Source: an uncultured Lachnospiraceae bacterium (GTDB taxonomy: Bacteria; Bacillota; Clostridia; Lachnospirales; Lachnospiraceae). From it: a stretch of DNA of 64,000 nucleotides. The notes beneath the pieces are model-generated. The model saw only the letters and a program-made list of their open reading frames with translations, made no database searches and was not told the origin of the DNA. The stretch spans positions 41,541 to 105,540 of the forward strand of contig CADACD010000004.1 in the NCBI GenBank assembly GCA_902786365.1. The letters are read 5' to 3'. The position numbers and the translations under genes are program-made. Positions 8,275 through 17,215 of this stretch are shown one piece after another; positions within the stretch are counted from its first letter, which is position 1; every line of letters starts with the position of its first letter.

Positions 8275-8844
8275 TTATATACTGCAGCCTTTCACCCACA
8301 TATAGCAAAACATCTGTGTTCTTGCTGCAAATTTTTCATTTTTCAGCAATTTTTCTACCTCTTCTTTCGTATACCATGACGCATATATTTCCTCTGCTGC
8401 GGATGTACTTTTATGAAATACCCCTCTTGCTCTTCCGACTATGCTTACATTTGTTTCATTGCTAAAACCGACTGCACTGTAACTGGTATTCATAAAATCA
8501 TGTATCTCATAGAGTTCTAATCCTGTCTCTTCCCTTAATTCTCTTGCTGCAGCCTGTGCTAAAGTTTCCCCTTCCTCTATCATACCTGCCGGAAAATTAA
8601 ATACCCAGTCGCCCGCGGCCATTCTGAACTCTTTATTTAACAAAATTTTTGTTCCATCTTCATTACATGTAATGATTACAACCGCATCCGCCTCTTTTCC
8701 TTTCAGTTCATCTAAGCTTTTTATGTTCTTATTCCTGCTAATCATTTCATATACTTTATTATTTCCATCTTCTGTCTTATAAGTAACGTCATACCTTGTA
8801 ATAAAATTTCCCTGTGCTTTCTTTTCTATTCCTACAAATTTCAT
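8275..8844 (-). CDS. Nudix hydrolase, ADP-ribose pyrophosphatase-like
   Basis: A Nudix protein of about 189 residues. The box GMIEEGETLAQAAARELREETGLEL matches GX5EX7REUXEEXGU, with the metal-binding glutamates intact. A short beta-rich N-terminal part precedes it, as in ADP-sugar pyrophosphatases (YTKEEVE near the end, FNFPAG before the box). The preferred start is the ATG at 8844, ten bases after GGAGG; a longer frame opens four codons earlier inside the RBS. It sits alone. Substrate is only a family-level guess. Confidence 0.85.
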   Translation of the reverse strand: MKFVGIEKKAQGNFITRYDVTYKTEDGNNKVYEMISRNKNIKSLDELKGKEADAVVIITCNEDGTKILLNKEFRMAAGDWVFNFPAGMIEEGETLAQAAARELREETGLELYEIHDFMNTSYSAVGFSNETNVSIVGRARGVFHKSTSAAEEIYASWYTKEEVEKLLKNEKFAARTQMFCYMWVKGCSI

Positions 8845-8929
8845 AATAACCTCCATTTCATCTTATCAAAACTAAGTATACTGTTCATGGGCATTCTCCA
8901 CCTATATTTTCAATTTTCATTACAGCTAA

Positions 8930-8980
8930 AAAGCATAAAATATGCACCAGAATTATCTTGATTACATAATTCTGATGCAT
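8930..8980 (-). terminator. Terminator after the 63-residue gene
   Basis: Minus-strand arms ATGCATCAGAATTAT and ATAATTCTGGTGCAT pair over 15 bases with one G-T pair, followed by ATTTTATGCTTTTT. It begins about 10 bases after the stop at 8989. Confidence 0.75.
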
Positions 8981-8988
8981 TACGTACA

Positions 8989-9180
8989 CTACTTTTTTAA
9001 CTTTGATAAATCAAGTTCAATATTTTTCTTATCGATTTTCTTGCCAATTTTTTCTGCGTCAACTTTTACCTTGCCATCTGTTACCTTATCTACAGCCTGA
9101 CCTACTTTGGTAGCTACATTATCTATTCTGTGTCCACCCACTACAACATTAACGCCTTTTCCTTTACCTTTATCTGCCAT
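8989..9180 (-). CDS. Small lysine-rich protein of unknown function
   Basis: A 63-residue protein, very rich in Lys (about one quarter), Val and Asp: MADKGKGKGVNVVVGGHRID at the start, then alternating Lys/Asp/Val. No Cys, no membrane helix, no signal peptide. A good RBS (AAGGAGAAACAAA) and its own downstream terminator support a real gene. It follows the SPFH-domain gene by 90 bases on the same strand and may be co-transcribed with it. No family recognised. Confidence 0.75.
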   Translation of the reverse strand: MADKGKGKGVNVVVGGHRIDNVATKVGQAVDKVTDGKVKVDAEKIGKKIDKKNIELDLSKLKK

Positions 9181-9270
9181 TTTGTTTCTCCTTTTTGATA
9201 TGTTATAACTTTAACATAATCTATATTAGCACAATCGCCAAATATAAACAATGACAATTTAATCCCCCGT

Positions 9271-10215
9271 CTAATTTTCCTGGTTTGTCTCAGTTTTCGC
9301 CTCTGCTTTTGTTTCTGAACTCTGTCCCAACATAGAAGAGATATCAAATACTGCATTTCCCTCTCCTACAACTTTCGGAAGCTCTCCATTCCATTTTTCA
9401 AGCATCATCTGTGTAAAAATGTCGTTTGAAAGTGAGCTTGTCAATATCTCGTTTGCTTCTGCTTCACCCTGGGCTGCAATTTTTTTTGCTTTCGCTTCTG
9501 CCTCTGCCTGCTCTATCAGTTTCTGATTTTCAATCTGCTGCTTTTCATACGCGAGCTGTGCATTCTGCTTCTCCGCAATCGCATTATTATAACTCTCATC
9601 AAAATCTGCATTTCCTATCACTACTTTATTGATAATAATAGTGCTTTCACCATATTTGCTATCTAGCGATTCCTGCAGTTTTTCCATTGCAAGTGGTTCT
9701 ATTTTACTACGGTTTGTAGCATCTTCATCAGCAAGTTCCTTACTTGATGACTTCACAGCCGAAGCAATCAGTGACTGTGTGATCAGATTATTTTCATAGT
9801 CAGCAACATTAGCACAAATCCATGCTGACCGTGTTCCTGAAATCTGGTATGTCACATTTACTGAGTCATAATAAATGGCCGTTCTGTTTTTTGTTTCACT
9901 CCAAATCTGTCCGCTAAAATACATATCCTGCTGCTTATTACAAACCTGCTTTATTGACTGAATAAATGGAAGATGAAAATTAAATCCGTTAGGTACGGTT
10001 TCTTCTCTTATCTGTCCAAATGTTGTCACAACACCTGTGTAACCTGTCGGGATTATTGTAAATGTATTTGCAATGATAATTAGTATCATTCCTATGATAG
10101 CTCCTACAATATGTGGTTTTCCCTTTCTACCCGGATTTTTTCTATTCTGATAATTTAACATCAAACCCGCAACAATCACTACAACTGCCAAAAATATTAT
10201 AACATGATTCAACAT
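9271..10215 (-). CDS. SPFH/prohibitin-family membrane protein
   Basis: 314 residues with two N-terminal membrane helices (about 4-21 and 37-56). An SPFH/band-7 domain follows from about residue 57 (IPTGYTGVVTTFGQI). A predicted helical, alanine/glutamate-rich segment (IAEKQNAQLAYEKQQIENQKL, then EAEAKAKKIAAQGEAEA) leads to a polar tail. Members assemble into membrane rings that organise microdomains or regulate membrane proteases. The start follows GGAGGAAGGAAT. The neighbour is the 63-residue Lys-rich gene, so the partner protease is not visible here. Close to prohibitin/HflK/C; the exact subfamily is uncertain. Confidence 0.88.
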   Translation of the reverse strand: MLNHVIIFLAVVVIVAGLMLNYQNRKNPGRKGKPHIVGAIIGMILIIIANTFTIIPTGYTGVVTTFGQIREETVPNGFNFHLPFIQSIKQVCNKQQDMYFSGQIWSETKNRTAIYYDSVNVTYQISGTRSAWICANVADYENNLITQSLIASAVKSSSKELADEDATNRSKIEPLAMEKLQESLDSKYGESTIIINKVVIGNADFDESYNNAIAEKQNAQLAYEKQQIENQKLIEQAEAEAKAKKIAAQGEAEANEILTSSLSNDIFTQMMLEKWNGELPKVVGEGNAVFDISSMLGQSSETKAEAKTETNQEN

Positions 10216-10602
10216 ATTCCTTCCTCCCTTTGTACATTTCTGTTCCTATCAACAGTTTCCTTCAATCAAATATGTTTTCCATAAAAACTTTCGACTTTCC
10301 TATTATAACTGAAATATCGTAAAAAATATATATTTTCATTTCTAACTTAGCATTTCCTATTATGGTATTTTTAACTTATTACAATTGTTATCGTTTAATT
10401 GTTTATTTTATTTTTATTTATAAAACAAATTTTGGACACATTTAATCAATATAATAAAAGCATACTACTAATGGTAGTAAACAACTTAACATTTTCATAA
10501 CTCAGCCTGGCAGTAGAAAACTGTCAGGCATCCCCCAAAAAATAAGGCTGTTACATTAAGAAAAATAATCAAACGCAAAATAATTTAATTTCCGACTCTT
10601 GA
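10216..10602. other. Gene-free region between spoIIID and the SPFH gene
   Basis: About 390 AT-rich bases. They hold two hairpins downstream of spoIIID: a 10-bp stem GCCTGGCAGT-ACTGTCAGGC (10505-10529), and TACTAC-GTAGTA (10464-10480), which on the minus strand is followed by TGCTTTTATTATA and could terminate spoIIID. No gene of credible coding character was found. Confidence 0.5.
10455..10481 (-). terminator. Candidate terminator downstream of spoIIID
   Basis: On the minus strand TACTAC, a five-base loop and GTAGTA are followed by TGCTTTTATTATA. It lies about 120 bases after the spoIIID stop, preceded by a stronger hairpin without a T-tract. The stem is short. Confidence 0.4.
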
Positions 10603-10857
10603 TTAAACAATTTTGTTAAGATACTTTTCTTTTGTCGCAAGTCCACCTCTGATATGTCTTTCAGATTTATTTACATCTAGAATTTTTCTTGCCTCTGCAG
10701 CCAATGATGGATTGATATGGCACAGTCTTTCTGTAACGTCTTTATGTACGGTACTTTTGCTAATTCCAAATTGTTTGGCCGCCTGCCTTACTGTTGCTTT
10801 ATTTTCAATGATATAATTAGCTAATTCTATTGCCCTCTCTTCTATATATCCTTTCAT
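10603..10857 (-). CDS. spoIIID: Sporulation transcription factor SpoIIID
   Basis: 84 residues, the normal size for SpoIIID, a DNA-binding regulator that acts in the mother cell with sigma E and sigma K. It opens with MKGYIEERAIELANYIIE. A helix-turn-helix follows (ATVRQAAKQFGISKSTVHKD, about 22-41), with GTT-like recognition context, and then a basic C-terminal stretch RHIRGGLATKEKY. The gene stands alone, and a sequence matching the sigma-E promoter pattern lies 31-58 bases upstream. It is the only clear sporulation gene in the window. Confidence 0.95.
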   Translation of the reverse strand: MKGYIEERAIELANYIIENKATVRQAAKQFGISKSTVHKDVTERLCHINPSLAAEARKILDVNKSERHIRGGLATKEKYLNKIV

Positions 10858-10887
10858 TTATGTATCCTGATATTAGTTTATTTATAC

Positions 10888-10915
10888 AAGATATGCTTTA
10901 AATCTTAAAATATGC
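10888..10915 (-). promoter_or_regulatory. Sigma-E-like promoter of spoIIID
   Basis: On the minus strand GCATATT (10909-10915) and CATATCTT (10888-10895) are separated by 13 bases. In Bacillus the sigma-E pattern is about KMATATT, 13-15 bases, CATACANT. The -35 matches fully; the -10 matches at five of seven informative bases. The location fits a spoIIID start at 10857. Confidence 0.5.
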
Positions 10916-10989
10916 CTTGCAATTAAATTGCTATTTTATATCAAATTCGTAAGTCCCTAACCAAATCAGATCCTATTTAATTTTTTTAC

Positions 10990-11601
10990 TCAGTCTTTAG
11001 AATCCTGAACAAGAGCTTCCATATCCTCAATATAATTTTTCAAGCCTCTGCTCATATATATCATATTGATGATATCTGTCACCCCGCTGAATATCATACT
11101 TGCACCTACAATTCTAAGAACAAAATTGGTAATTCCATTTGCAAGGATGAGAATTGCAATACCAAGTAATATTGTCAAAACTGCTATGATAACAAGCATT
11201 CCCCATCTGTTTCCTTTGATTTTCATTGCATTCATTGCAGTCTGCATTTTCATAATACCATTTGTAAGAATGAATACACCCATTATATATGGAACCGCAT
11301 TCTTAATAATTTTATAACCTAAAATAAAGAACGCTCCGGTTATTATCATAAGTATTCCTATGATAAATCTGTTTCTTTTAAGACTACGCTCAACATTTGA
11401 CAAGAAATACATAAGCAGCTGTATTAGTCCAAATACAACAATCAGTGTTCCTATTGTATAAAAAATTCTCCTTGTCACTTCCTCCGGATTAATCAGAAGT
11501 ACAACACCCAGTAAAACAAATAAAATTCCAACCACAACGCTCTGCCATGTTACACCTTTTAATTCTTTTAATGCTTCACTTTGTTTTTTCTTTTTAGACA
11601 T
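10990..11601 (-). CDS. DUF308/HdeD-like membrane protein
   Basis: About 203 residues with a polar N-terminus (SKKKKQSEALKEL), then six hydrophobic helices in three similar pairs, the pattern of DUF308/HdeD proteins. GVTWQSVVVGILFVLLGVVLL opens the first pair and MIFSGVTDIINMIYMSRG the last. A short acidic tail ends the protein. The start at 11601 (ATG) has GGAGG ten bases upstream; a TTG two codons earlier is also possible. Acid-resistance function is known only for some HdeD relatives and cannot be assumed here. Confidence 0.8.
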   Translation of the reverse strand: MSKKKKQSEALKELKGVTWQSVVVGILFVLLGVVLLINPEEVTRRIFYTIGTLIVVFGLIQLLMYFLSNVERSLKRNRFIIGILMIITGAFFILGYKIIKNAVPYIMGVFILTNGIMKMQTAMNAMKIKGNRWGMLVIIAVLTILLGIAILILANGITNFVLRIVGASMIFSGVTDIINMIYMSRGLKNYIEDMEALVQDSKD

Positions 11602-11696
11602 ATACAAACATCCTCCTTTTCCAATACAGTCGCTTGCTTTCCTTCCGAAAGTTTTCTAACTCATAAAAATGCTGTGCATTTTTTTCGTTAACTTAT

Positions 11697-11735
11697 GAAT
11701 ATGAGCCGATACTTTATGTGCATCGACTCATATTC
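11697..11735. terminator. Hairpin downstream of ilvE
   Basis: GAATATGAGcCGAT and ATCGaCTCATATTC pair with one mismatch around a short loop. No good T-tract follows on either strand, so termination is a guess from its place between ilvE and the DUF308 gene. Confidence 0.45.
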
Positions 11736-11779
11736 AATTCACTATATTGATTTTATTTTAAAATATTATTTTTTATAAT

Positions 11780-12805
11780 TTACTCTATCACTTTTATCCA
11801 GCCTTCCGGCGCTTCGATTCTGCCCATCTGGATACCTGTGAGTGTATCGTACAATTTCTTTGTAACAGGTCCCATCTCATCCATTCCGCTTGGGAAGCAG
11901 ATTTCGTTGCCATGGTCAACAATCTTTCCTACCGGTGAGATAACTGCGGCTGTACCACAAAGACCACACTCTGCAAAATCCTTCACTTCTTCAAAGAATA
12001 CTTCTCTCTCTTCAACCTCAAGTCCAAGATATTCTTTTGCTACATAGACAAGAGAACGTCTTGTGATAGAAGGAAGAATACTGTCTGACTTAGGAGTAAC
12101 GAGCTTGTTGTCCTTTGTGACAAATAAGAAGTTCGCACCACCTGTCTCCTCTACCTTTGTTCTTGTTGCTGCGTCAAGGTACATATTTTCTGAATAACCT
12201 TCTTCATGTGCCGTCACTATAGCATGGAGACTCATCGCATAGTTAAGACCTGCTTTGATATTACCTGTTCCATGAGGTGCAGCTCTGTCAAAATCACTTA
12301 CCTTGATAGTAATAGGCTTTGCACCACCCTTAAAGTAAGGACCTACAGGTGTAGCAAACACTCTGAACTGGTACTCTTCAGCCGGCTTCACTCCAATAAC
12401 AGGCGAGCTTCCAAACATATATGGTCTGATATAAAGTGTAGCACCTGAACCATATGGTGGCACATATGCTAAGTTTGCCTTCACGATCTGAACGACTGCA
12501 TCGATAAATCTTTCTTCCGGAAATGCCGGCATCTCAAGTCTCTGTGCAGAATCAATCATTCTCTGTGCATTTAAATCAGGTCTGAAACATACAACCTTTC
12601 CATCTTCTGTCGTATATGCTTTAAGACCTTCAAACACTGTCTGTGCATACTGCAATACACCTGCACATTCACTGATAACAACTTTATCATCATCAGTAAG
12701 TGTTCCTTCGTCCCACTGTCCACCTTTAAAATTTGATACATATCTTTTATCTGTCTTGATGTATCCAAAACCGATATTTGCCCAATCAATATTTTTCTTT
12801 TCCAC
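11780..12805 (-). CDS. ilvE: Branched-chain amino acid aminotransferase
   Basis: 341 residues, fold-type IV PLP enzyme of the larger BCAT class, interconverting Leu/Ile/Val and their 2-oxo acids. The PLP lysine is Lys184 in HGTGNIKAGLNYA. FEGLKAY (about 58-64), YIRPYMFGS and the EETGGANFLFV motif are family hallmarks, and the ECGLCGTAAVISPV segment contains a CxxC. The start is GTG after AAGGAAG. It is preceded by a candidate promoter and a leader of about 110 bases. No T-box or CodY-type site was seen. Length and motifs are normal. Confidence 0.95.
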   Translation of the reverse strand: MEKKNIDWANIGFGYIKTDKRYVSNFKGGQWDEGTLTDDDKVVISECAGVLQYAQTVFEGLKAYTTEDGKVVCFRPDLNAQRMIDSAQRLEMPAFPEERFIDAVVQIVKANLAYVPPYGSGATLYIRPYMFGSSPVIGVKPAEEYQFRVFATPVGPYFKGGAKPITIKVSDFDRAAPHGTGNIKAGLNYAMSLHAIVTAHEEGYSENMYLDAATRTKVEETGGANFLFVTKDNKLVTPKSDSILPSITRRSLVYVAKEYLGLEVEEREVFFEEVKDFAECGLCGTAAVISPVGKIVDHGNEICFPSGMDEMGPVTKKLYDTLTGIQMGRIEAPEGWIKVIE

Positions 12806-12923
12806 GATAACAACTTCCTTTCATCTGTTCGCAGCATCTTGTATGGCTGCTGTTTCCTTATTTATTTCCTAATATTAAGTATCACTATTTTGTACTTTAT
12901 AATAGCAAATTTTGTTTAAAATA

Positions 12924-12952
12924 AGTTTACCCCCGCTTTTTAATACTGTCAA
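12924..12952 (-). promoter_or_regulatory. Candidate sigma-A promoter of ilvE
   Basis: Minus strand TTGACA (12947-12952), 17 bases, TAAACT (12924-12929), about 120 bases ahead of the GTG start. The -35 is perfect; the -10 is weaker. Confidence 0.5.
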
Positions 12953-12989
12953 GAACAAATTCATATTTATTGTACCAGAGATTTCTACC

Positions 12990-13670
12990 TTATTCTCTGC
13001 CTATCTTACTTATCAGAAACTCACTTAAATCTTTTACTGTCATCTTGATCGCATACGGCTTACACGCCTCAAGTTCTTCTAACTCACCATATCCATATCC
13101 TACCAGTATACACGGCATTTCAAACTTCGATGCCCCTATATAATCGAATTTTCTATCTCCTACCATATAAGACTGTGACACATCAAATTTCTCTATACCC
13201 TCCAACTTAGCAGCCTGCTTCATCGCATATTCAATAATATCCTCTTTTTCTACCCTGCTTCCGGACATTGTACTTCCAGCAGTCACATCAAAATATTCAT
13301 ATATATCAAAATGTTTTAGAAGTCTCACCGCATATTCTTCCGGTTTAGATGTTGCAAGCATGACTTTTATTCCATTTTCATGGAGAGCTTTTAAAAGCTG
13401 TGGTATTCCTTCATACACAGTACATTCAAATATTCCTGTATCATTATAATATACCCTGTACTCATCTACTGCCTGCATCGCCTGTTCATGAGAAAATCCA
13501 TAAAATTCTTCAAATGATTTATATAAAGGAGGCCCTATAAACGGACACAATGAATCTAAATCTGTTACTTCAATACCGAATTTTTTTAGTGCATACTGTA
13601 CTGATTTTGTGATACCTGTTTTAGGATCTGTAATTGTTCCATCCAAATCAAATAATACGTATTTCATCAT
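12990..13670 (-). CDS. HAD-superfamily phosphatase, phosphoglycolate phosphatase-like
   Basis: 226 residues with the four HAD motifs. Motif I is FDLDGTI (Asp8/Asp10). Motif II is MLATSKP. Motif III is a lysine in the RVEKEDI region. Motif IV is MVGDRKFDYIGA. The alpha-helical cap between motifs I and II places it in subclass IA with Gph and pyrophosphatase PpaX types. Substrate is not evident. Two consecutive ATGs open the gene after GGAAAGGG. It lies upstream of ilvE, but a promoter between them argues against a shared transcript. Confidence 0.85.
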   Translation of the reverse strand: MMKYVLFDLDGTITDPKTGITKSVQYALKKFGIEVTDLDSLCPFIGPPLYKSFEEFYGFSHEQAMQAVDEYRVYYNDTGIFECTVYEGIPQLLKALHENGIKVMLATSKPEEYAVRLLKHFDIYEYFDVTAGSTMSGSRVEKEDIIEYAMKQAAKLEGIEKFDVSQSYMVGDRKFDYIGASKFEMPCILVGYGYGELEELEACKPYAIKMTVKDLSEFLISKIGRE

Positions 13671-13712
13671 TCAATTTTCCCTTTCCTGATATCATTTTAT
13701 ATCATTTAAAAA

Positions 13713-13769
13713 TAACCGGAAATAACCTTATATAAAATATTTCTCCATTACAAGGCTTATTTCCGGTTT
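13713..13769 (-). terminator. Terminator of the ptb-buk operon
   Basis: On the minus strand AACCGGAAATAAgCCTT and AAGGtTATTTCCGGTT pair over about 15 bases and are followed by ATTTTTA. It starts about 35 bases after buk. Confidence 0.75.
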
Positions 13770-13804
13770 ATTCATATTTCAATTTCTTGATGAAACTTTC
13801 ATCA

Positions 13805-14869
13805 TTAATATGCCTTTGCCTCTTCTTCGCCATTAAGAACTCTGAGTCCTCCCTGGGCAAGTGCAAGAAGTTCATCCTCTCCGCCATATACTGTAAACTC
13901 AGCAATCCATCCTGCTGCTGCTTTTAACTTATCAATAATGAGGTTATTGTATGCGATACCGCCTGTCACAATGATTCTATCTACTTTTCCACCAAGTACA
14001 CATGCCATTGAACCGATATCCTTGCTGACCTGATATGTGAATGCATCTCTTACTAATTTTGCTTTGTCATCTGTCTCGGCTGCCTTGATAACATCTCTCA
14101 TATCGTTTGTTCCAAGATAAGCGTTAAGTCCACCGTTACCTACTAATTTCTTGTAGACTTCTTTTTCTGTATATTTTCCTGAGAAGCACATGCTAATCAG
14201 TCCGCCAACCGGAACGCCACCTGCTCTTTCAGGAGAAAATGCCCCATCGCCGTCAAGGGCGTTGAATACATCTATAACCTGTCCTTTCTTATGAGCTCCT
14301 ACTGATACACCACCACCCATATGAACAACAATTAAGTTAAGGTCTTCGTATTTTAATCCGTTTTCCTTTGCATATCTCTTGGCAACTGCTTTCTGATTGA
14401 GTGCATGGAAGATACTGATTCTTGGTATCTCAGGAACACCTGAAAGTCTTGCCTCATCACACAATTCATCGACTACAACAGGATCTACAATATAAGACGG
14501 AACACCTATCTCATCACCAATTTCTCTTGCAAGAATACCACCTAAGTTTGATGCATGCTGTCCCTGTTTTCCAATCTTTAAGTCCTCTAAAAGTTCATCA
14601 CTCACTGCATATGTGCCGCCTGGTATCGGTTTTAAAAGTCCGCCTCGTCCTACAACAACATTTAATGATTTTATATCAAATTCTTTTTCATTTAAAAGAT
14701 TTAAGATGATATCTTTTCTGAAATCTTTCTGGTCAACAATTGTTGCATACTGTGCAATCTCTTCTGTTGAATGTCTGAGTGTCTCTTCAAATAATAATGT
14801 CTCATCCTCGAACACACCAATCTTTGTTGATGTTGATCCCGGATTGATAATCAAACTCTTTACTGACAT
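13805..14869 (-). CDS. buk: Butyrate kinase
   Basis: 354 residues of the acetate/butyrate kinase family. It catalyses butyryl phosphate + ADP to butyrate + ATP, the energy-yielding last step of one butyrate route. [15 protein letters not shown] (residues 8-22) is the first phosphate-binding motif, [10 protein letters not shown] the second, and [15 protein letters not shown] and [10 protein letters not shown] complete the actin-like fold. The length is that of butyrate kinase rather than acetate kinase (about 400). It follows ptb by about 40 bases, in the order of classical ptb-buk operons. RBS is AAAGGAGATTTGTC. Confidence 0.94.
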   Translation of the reverse strand: MSVKSLIINPGSTSTKIGVFEDETLLFEETLRHSTEEIAQYATIVDQKDFRKDIILNLLNEKEFDIKSLNVVVGRGGLLKPIPGGTYAVSDELLEDLKIGKQGQHASNLGGILAREIGDEIGVPSYIVDPVVVDELCDEARLSGVPEIPRISIFHALNQKAVAKRYAKENGLKYEDLNLIVVHMGGGVSVGAHKKGQVIDVFNALDGDGAFSPERAGGVPVGGLISMCFSGKYTEKEVYKKLVGNGGLNAYLGTNDMRDVIKAAETDDKAKLVRDAFTYQVSKDIGSMACVLGGKVDRIIVTGGIAYNNLIIDKLKAAAGWIAEFTVYGGEDELLALAQGGLRVLNGEEEAKAY

Positions 14870-14910
14870 GACAAATCTCCTTTTTGTTATTTTCTGCTTT
14901 ATTTATTATA

Positions 14911-15840
14911 TTAGTTCTTATTCATAGCCTCTGCCACAACCGCACCGATTGCGATAGAATTAACCTTTGTCTGGAAATCATCAGAACGTGATGTAAGGAT
15001 AACAGGTGCCTTTGTTCCTGTGATAATATTTCCGTTTCTAACCTTTGCTGTATGAACGAGTGTCTTGTATGTGATATTTCCTGCATGAATATCAGGGAAT
15101 ATTAATACATCTGCATCTCCGACAATCTTTCTACCTTCTGCTCCCTTGTGAGCTGCTGCCTCAGGGTCAATCGCAAGGTCCATTGAAAGAGGTCCGTCAA
15201 CGATACATCCTGTAATCTTGCCTTCGTCGTTCATCTTTGTAAGTTCTGCTGCCTCTACTGTAGCCGGCATCTTAGGATTGACAACCTCCACTGCTGCAAG
15301 TGGTGCAACCTTTGGATTTTCAATACCACATGCATGGCATACCTCAACTGTATTTTCTATGATAGCAACCTTGTCCTCCAATGTAGGATATGTCATAAAT
15401 GCAACATCTGAAAGGAAAAGCAATCTCTCAATTCCTTCAACTTCAAATACACATACATGAGATAACGGTCTGTTGTTTCTAAGGCCAACTTCTTTATCAA
15501 GCACACTCTTTAAGAAAGATTTTGTATCAATCAGACCTTTCATATACATATCTGCTTTTCCTGTGTGAACAAGTTCCACTGCCTTTAATGCTGCCTGGTA
15601 TGTGTCTTTTTCATCAATAATCTCATATCCCTCAAGACTCATTCCAATACTGTCAGCAATTTCCTTTATCTTATCTGCATCACCGACTAAAATTGCATTT
15701 GCAATGTTCTTCTCCTTTGCTTCTCTGACTGCCTCAAGAACAGGAGCGTCCTGAGCGACTGCAACAGAAACAGTTTTGATACTGCAGCTGTTTACCTTTG
15801 AAATTAATTCATCAAATCCTTTTGCCATTTTAATTGCCAC
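14911..15840 (-). CDS. ptb: Phosphate butyryltransferase
   Basis: 309 residues, phosphate acetyl/butyryltransferase family. It converts butyryl-CoA and phosphate to butyryl phosphate, the substrate of the butyrate kinase encoded next. VAQDAPVLEAVREAK near the start, the MKGLIDTKSFLKSVL segment, and GADVLIFPDIHAGNITYKT-like sequence (about 250) are typical. Pairing with buk distinguishes it from phosphotransacetylase. The ATG follows GAGGTGG. The pathway assignment makes this organism a kinase-route butyrate producer. Confidence 0.94.
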   Translation of the reverse strand: MAIKMAKGFDELISKVNSCSIKTVSVAVAQDAPVLEAVREAKEKNIANAILVGDADKIKEIADSIGMSLEGYEIIDEKDTYQAALKAVELVHTGKADMYMKGLIDTKSFLKSVLDKEVGLRNNRPLSHVCVFEVEGIERLLFLSDVAFMTYPTLEDKVAIIENTVEVCHACGIENPKVAPLAAVEVVNPKMPATVEAAELTKMNDEGKITGCIVDGPLSMDLAIDPEAAAHKGAEGRKIVGDADVLIFPDIHAGNITYKTLVHTAKVRNGNIITGTKAPVILTSRSDDFQTKVNSIAIGAVVAEAMNKN

Positions 15841-15914
15841 CTCTACCTTATATTTTTGTAAGCTGTTAGTGTGATTACCACACTGTAAGTGCTTTTTAAC
15901 AGACGCACTTTTAT

Positions 15915-16211
15915 CTAATAAATTATCTTAACACTTTGACACCCAAAAATCAACACTTCTGCACAAATTTGGATAATAAGAACAATTCTCAGTATATACC
16001 GGCTGTTAAAATCCACTTCCTCCAAGTCCACAGCATCATCAGCTATATCTTTCAGAAACCATTTTGAATTTTTATTCTTATCAGCTACTTTCATAATAAA
16101 GCTGAAATCTTTCGCATGTTCGGATATATTTTCAGATGAATTTTCAAAATCTTATATCTGTACCAGCCTCATCAGCATGGTTCCTATGTGAATCTCATAT
16201 CTTAACTTCAT
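15915..16211 (-). pseudogene. Candidate broken small gene with one internal stop
   Basis: Reading the minus strand from an ATG at 16209-16211, preceded by GAGAGG, gives MKLRYEIHIGTMLMRLVQI and then TAA. The same frame continues for 78 codons without another stop (DFENSSENISEHAKDFSFIM, then KVADKNKNSKWFLKDIADD) to TAG at 15915. The composition looks protein-like, so this may be a gene interrupted by a nonsense change, or a chance frame. No family recognised. The rest of 15841-16321 shows only a possible ptb promoter (TTGATT, 17 bases, TAAGAT at about 15930). Confidence 0.4.
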
Positions 16212-16321
16212 TTTTTTCCTCTCTCTTTTATCTTGTCCATCATATAATAAACTCATCAGAAGGAAAAATTGCTTGATACCTCTTCACACTTTCTTGTGTC
16301 ACACGTTCTCGCTGCATTTTT

Positions 16322-17215
16322 TCAGTTGTAATAAAACAGCATCACATTATCTGCAATTCCCTTTGCTATCGCCTCTGCAATATCGTCATTATGTCTACGG
16401 AACCAATGGTTATCATAGCTGCTTGACATAAATCCCACTTCTATAATCATGCTCGTCATCTCTACTTTATTCATCCCAAAATTTTCATATGGGTCATCCA
16501 TACTTCCTGATTTTACACCTCTGTTATTAATATCATCCGCACATCCTGTTATGTTATCAAGAATATCTTCTGCTATTTTTCTCGCCTCATAGGGTTCAGA
16601 ATTGTTAATCCACGCTTCTATTCCCGCTATTTTTTCCAGTCCATTATACATATTTCTATGAATGGATACAAGAACATCTGCATTCGCATTATTTGCGATG
16701 TCTCTTCTCTCCTCCAGACTGAGTTCTACATCTTTTGTTCTTGTCATAACAACATTGATTCCAAGACTTTCAAGATATTGCCTTACCTTTTTGGCTAGGA
16801 TTAATGTCTGCTCCTTCTCTTCTATCCCTGTATTGGTCTTTGCACCACAGTCGCTGCCTCCATGTCCGGCATCAATACATACTGTATAATTCAAAAAACT
16901 ATCCTTTTTACCACTGTACATCTGAGCAAACTTGTCTATTTTACTATCAGAAATCAATGATTCTTCTTCGTCATCTTCACTATTTTCTTTACTGCTTTTC
17001 TCATTGCTCCATGAGTCAGGCAAAGAATTTTGTTCTTTCATTTTCCTAGAATTGCTGCTATTTTTCACAACCATGACGAGTAATACAATAAAAAGTATGA
17101 CATTCACCAATAATATAATTCTTCCCGTCAACTCTCTTATCATTCTTCGTTTTCTCTTTTTTCTTCTCAATAGAGCAATCGGATCATCTTCTTTTCTTTT
17201 TCTGCTGCTTTCCAT
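16322..17215 (-). CDS. Membrane-anchored N-acetylmuramoyl-L-alanine amidase
   Basis: About 297 residues. A basic cytoplasmic start is followed by one membrane helix (GRIILLVNVILFIVLLVMVV), a Ser/Glu/Asp-rich linker, and an Amidase_3 catalytic domain. It cleaves the amide bond between MurNAc and the stem peptide. Zinc ligands are visible as His in CIDAGHGG, Glu in IEEKEQTL and His in VSIHRN; the catalytic Glu is in MIIEVGF. The start chosen, ATG 17215, has GGAG eight bases upstream. A frame opening 24 codons earlier lacks an RBS. It may act in division or sporulation wall turnover. Confidence 0.88.
   Translation of the reverse strand: MESSRKRKEDDPIALLRRKKRKRRMIRELTGRIILLVNVILFIVLLVMVVKNSSNSRKMKEQNSLPDSWSNEKSSKENSEDDEEESLISDSKIDKFAQMYSGKKDSFLNYTVCIDAGHGGSDCGAKTNTGIEEKEQTLILAKKVRQYLESLGINVVMTRTKDVELSLEERRDIANNANADVLVSIHRNMYNGLEKIAGIEAWINNSEPYEARKIAEDILDNITGCADDINNRGVKSGSMDDPYENFGMNKVEMTSMIIEVGFMSSSYDNHWFRRHNDDIAEAIAKGIADNVMLFYYN

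Noticed and set aside
10505-10529. Hairpin after spoIIID as a riboswitch or sRNA
   Set aside because: A single strong stem without T-tract, promoter or conserved loop; noted only as an element of the region.
12806-12952. T-box or leader peptide for ilvE
   Set aside because: Only a small GCAGC-GCTGC hairpin is present; no T-box bulge sequence and no run of Leu/Val/Ile codons was seen.
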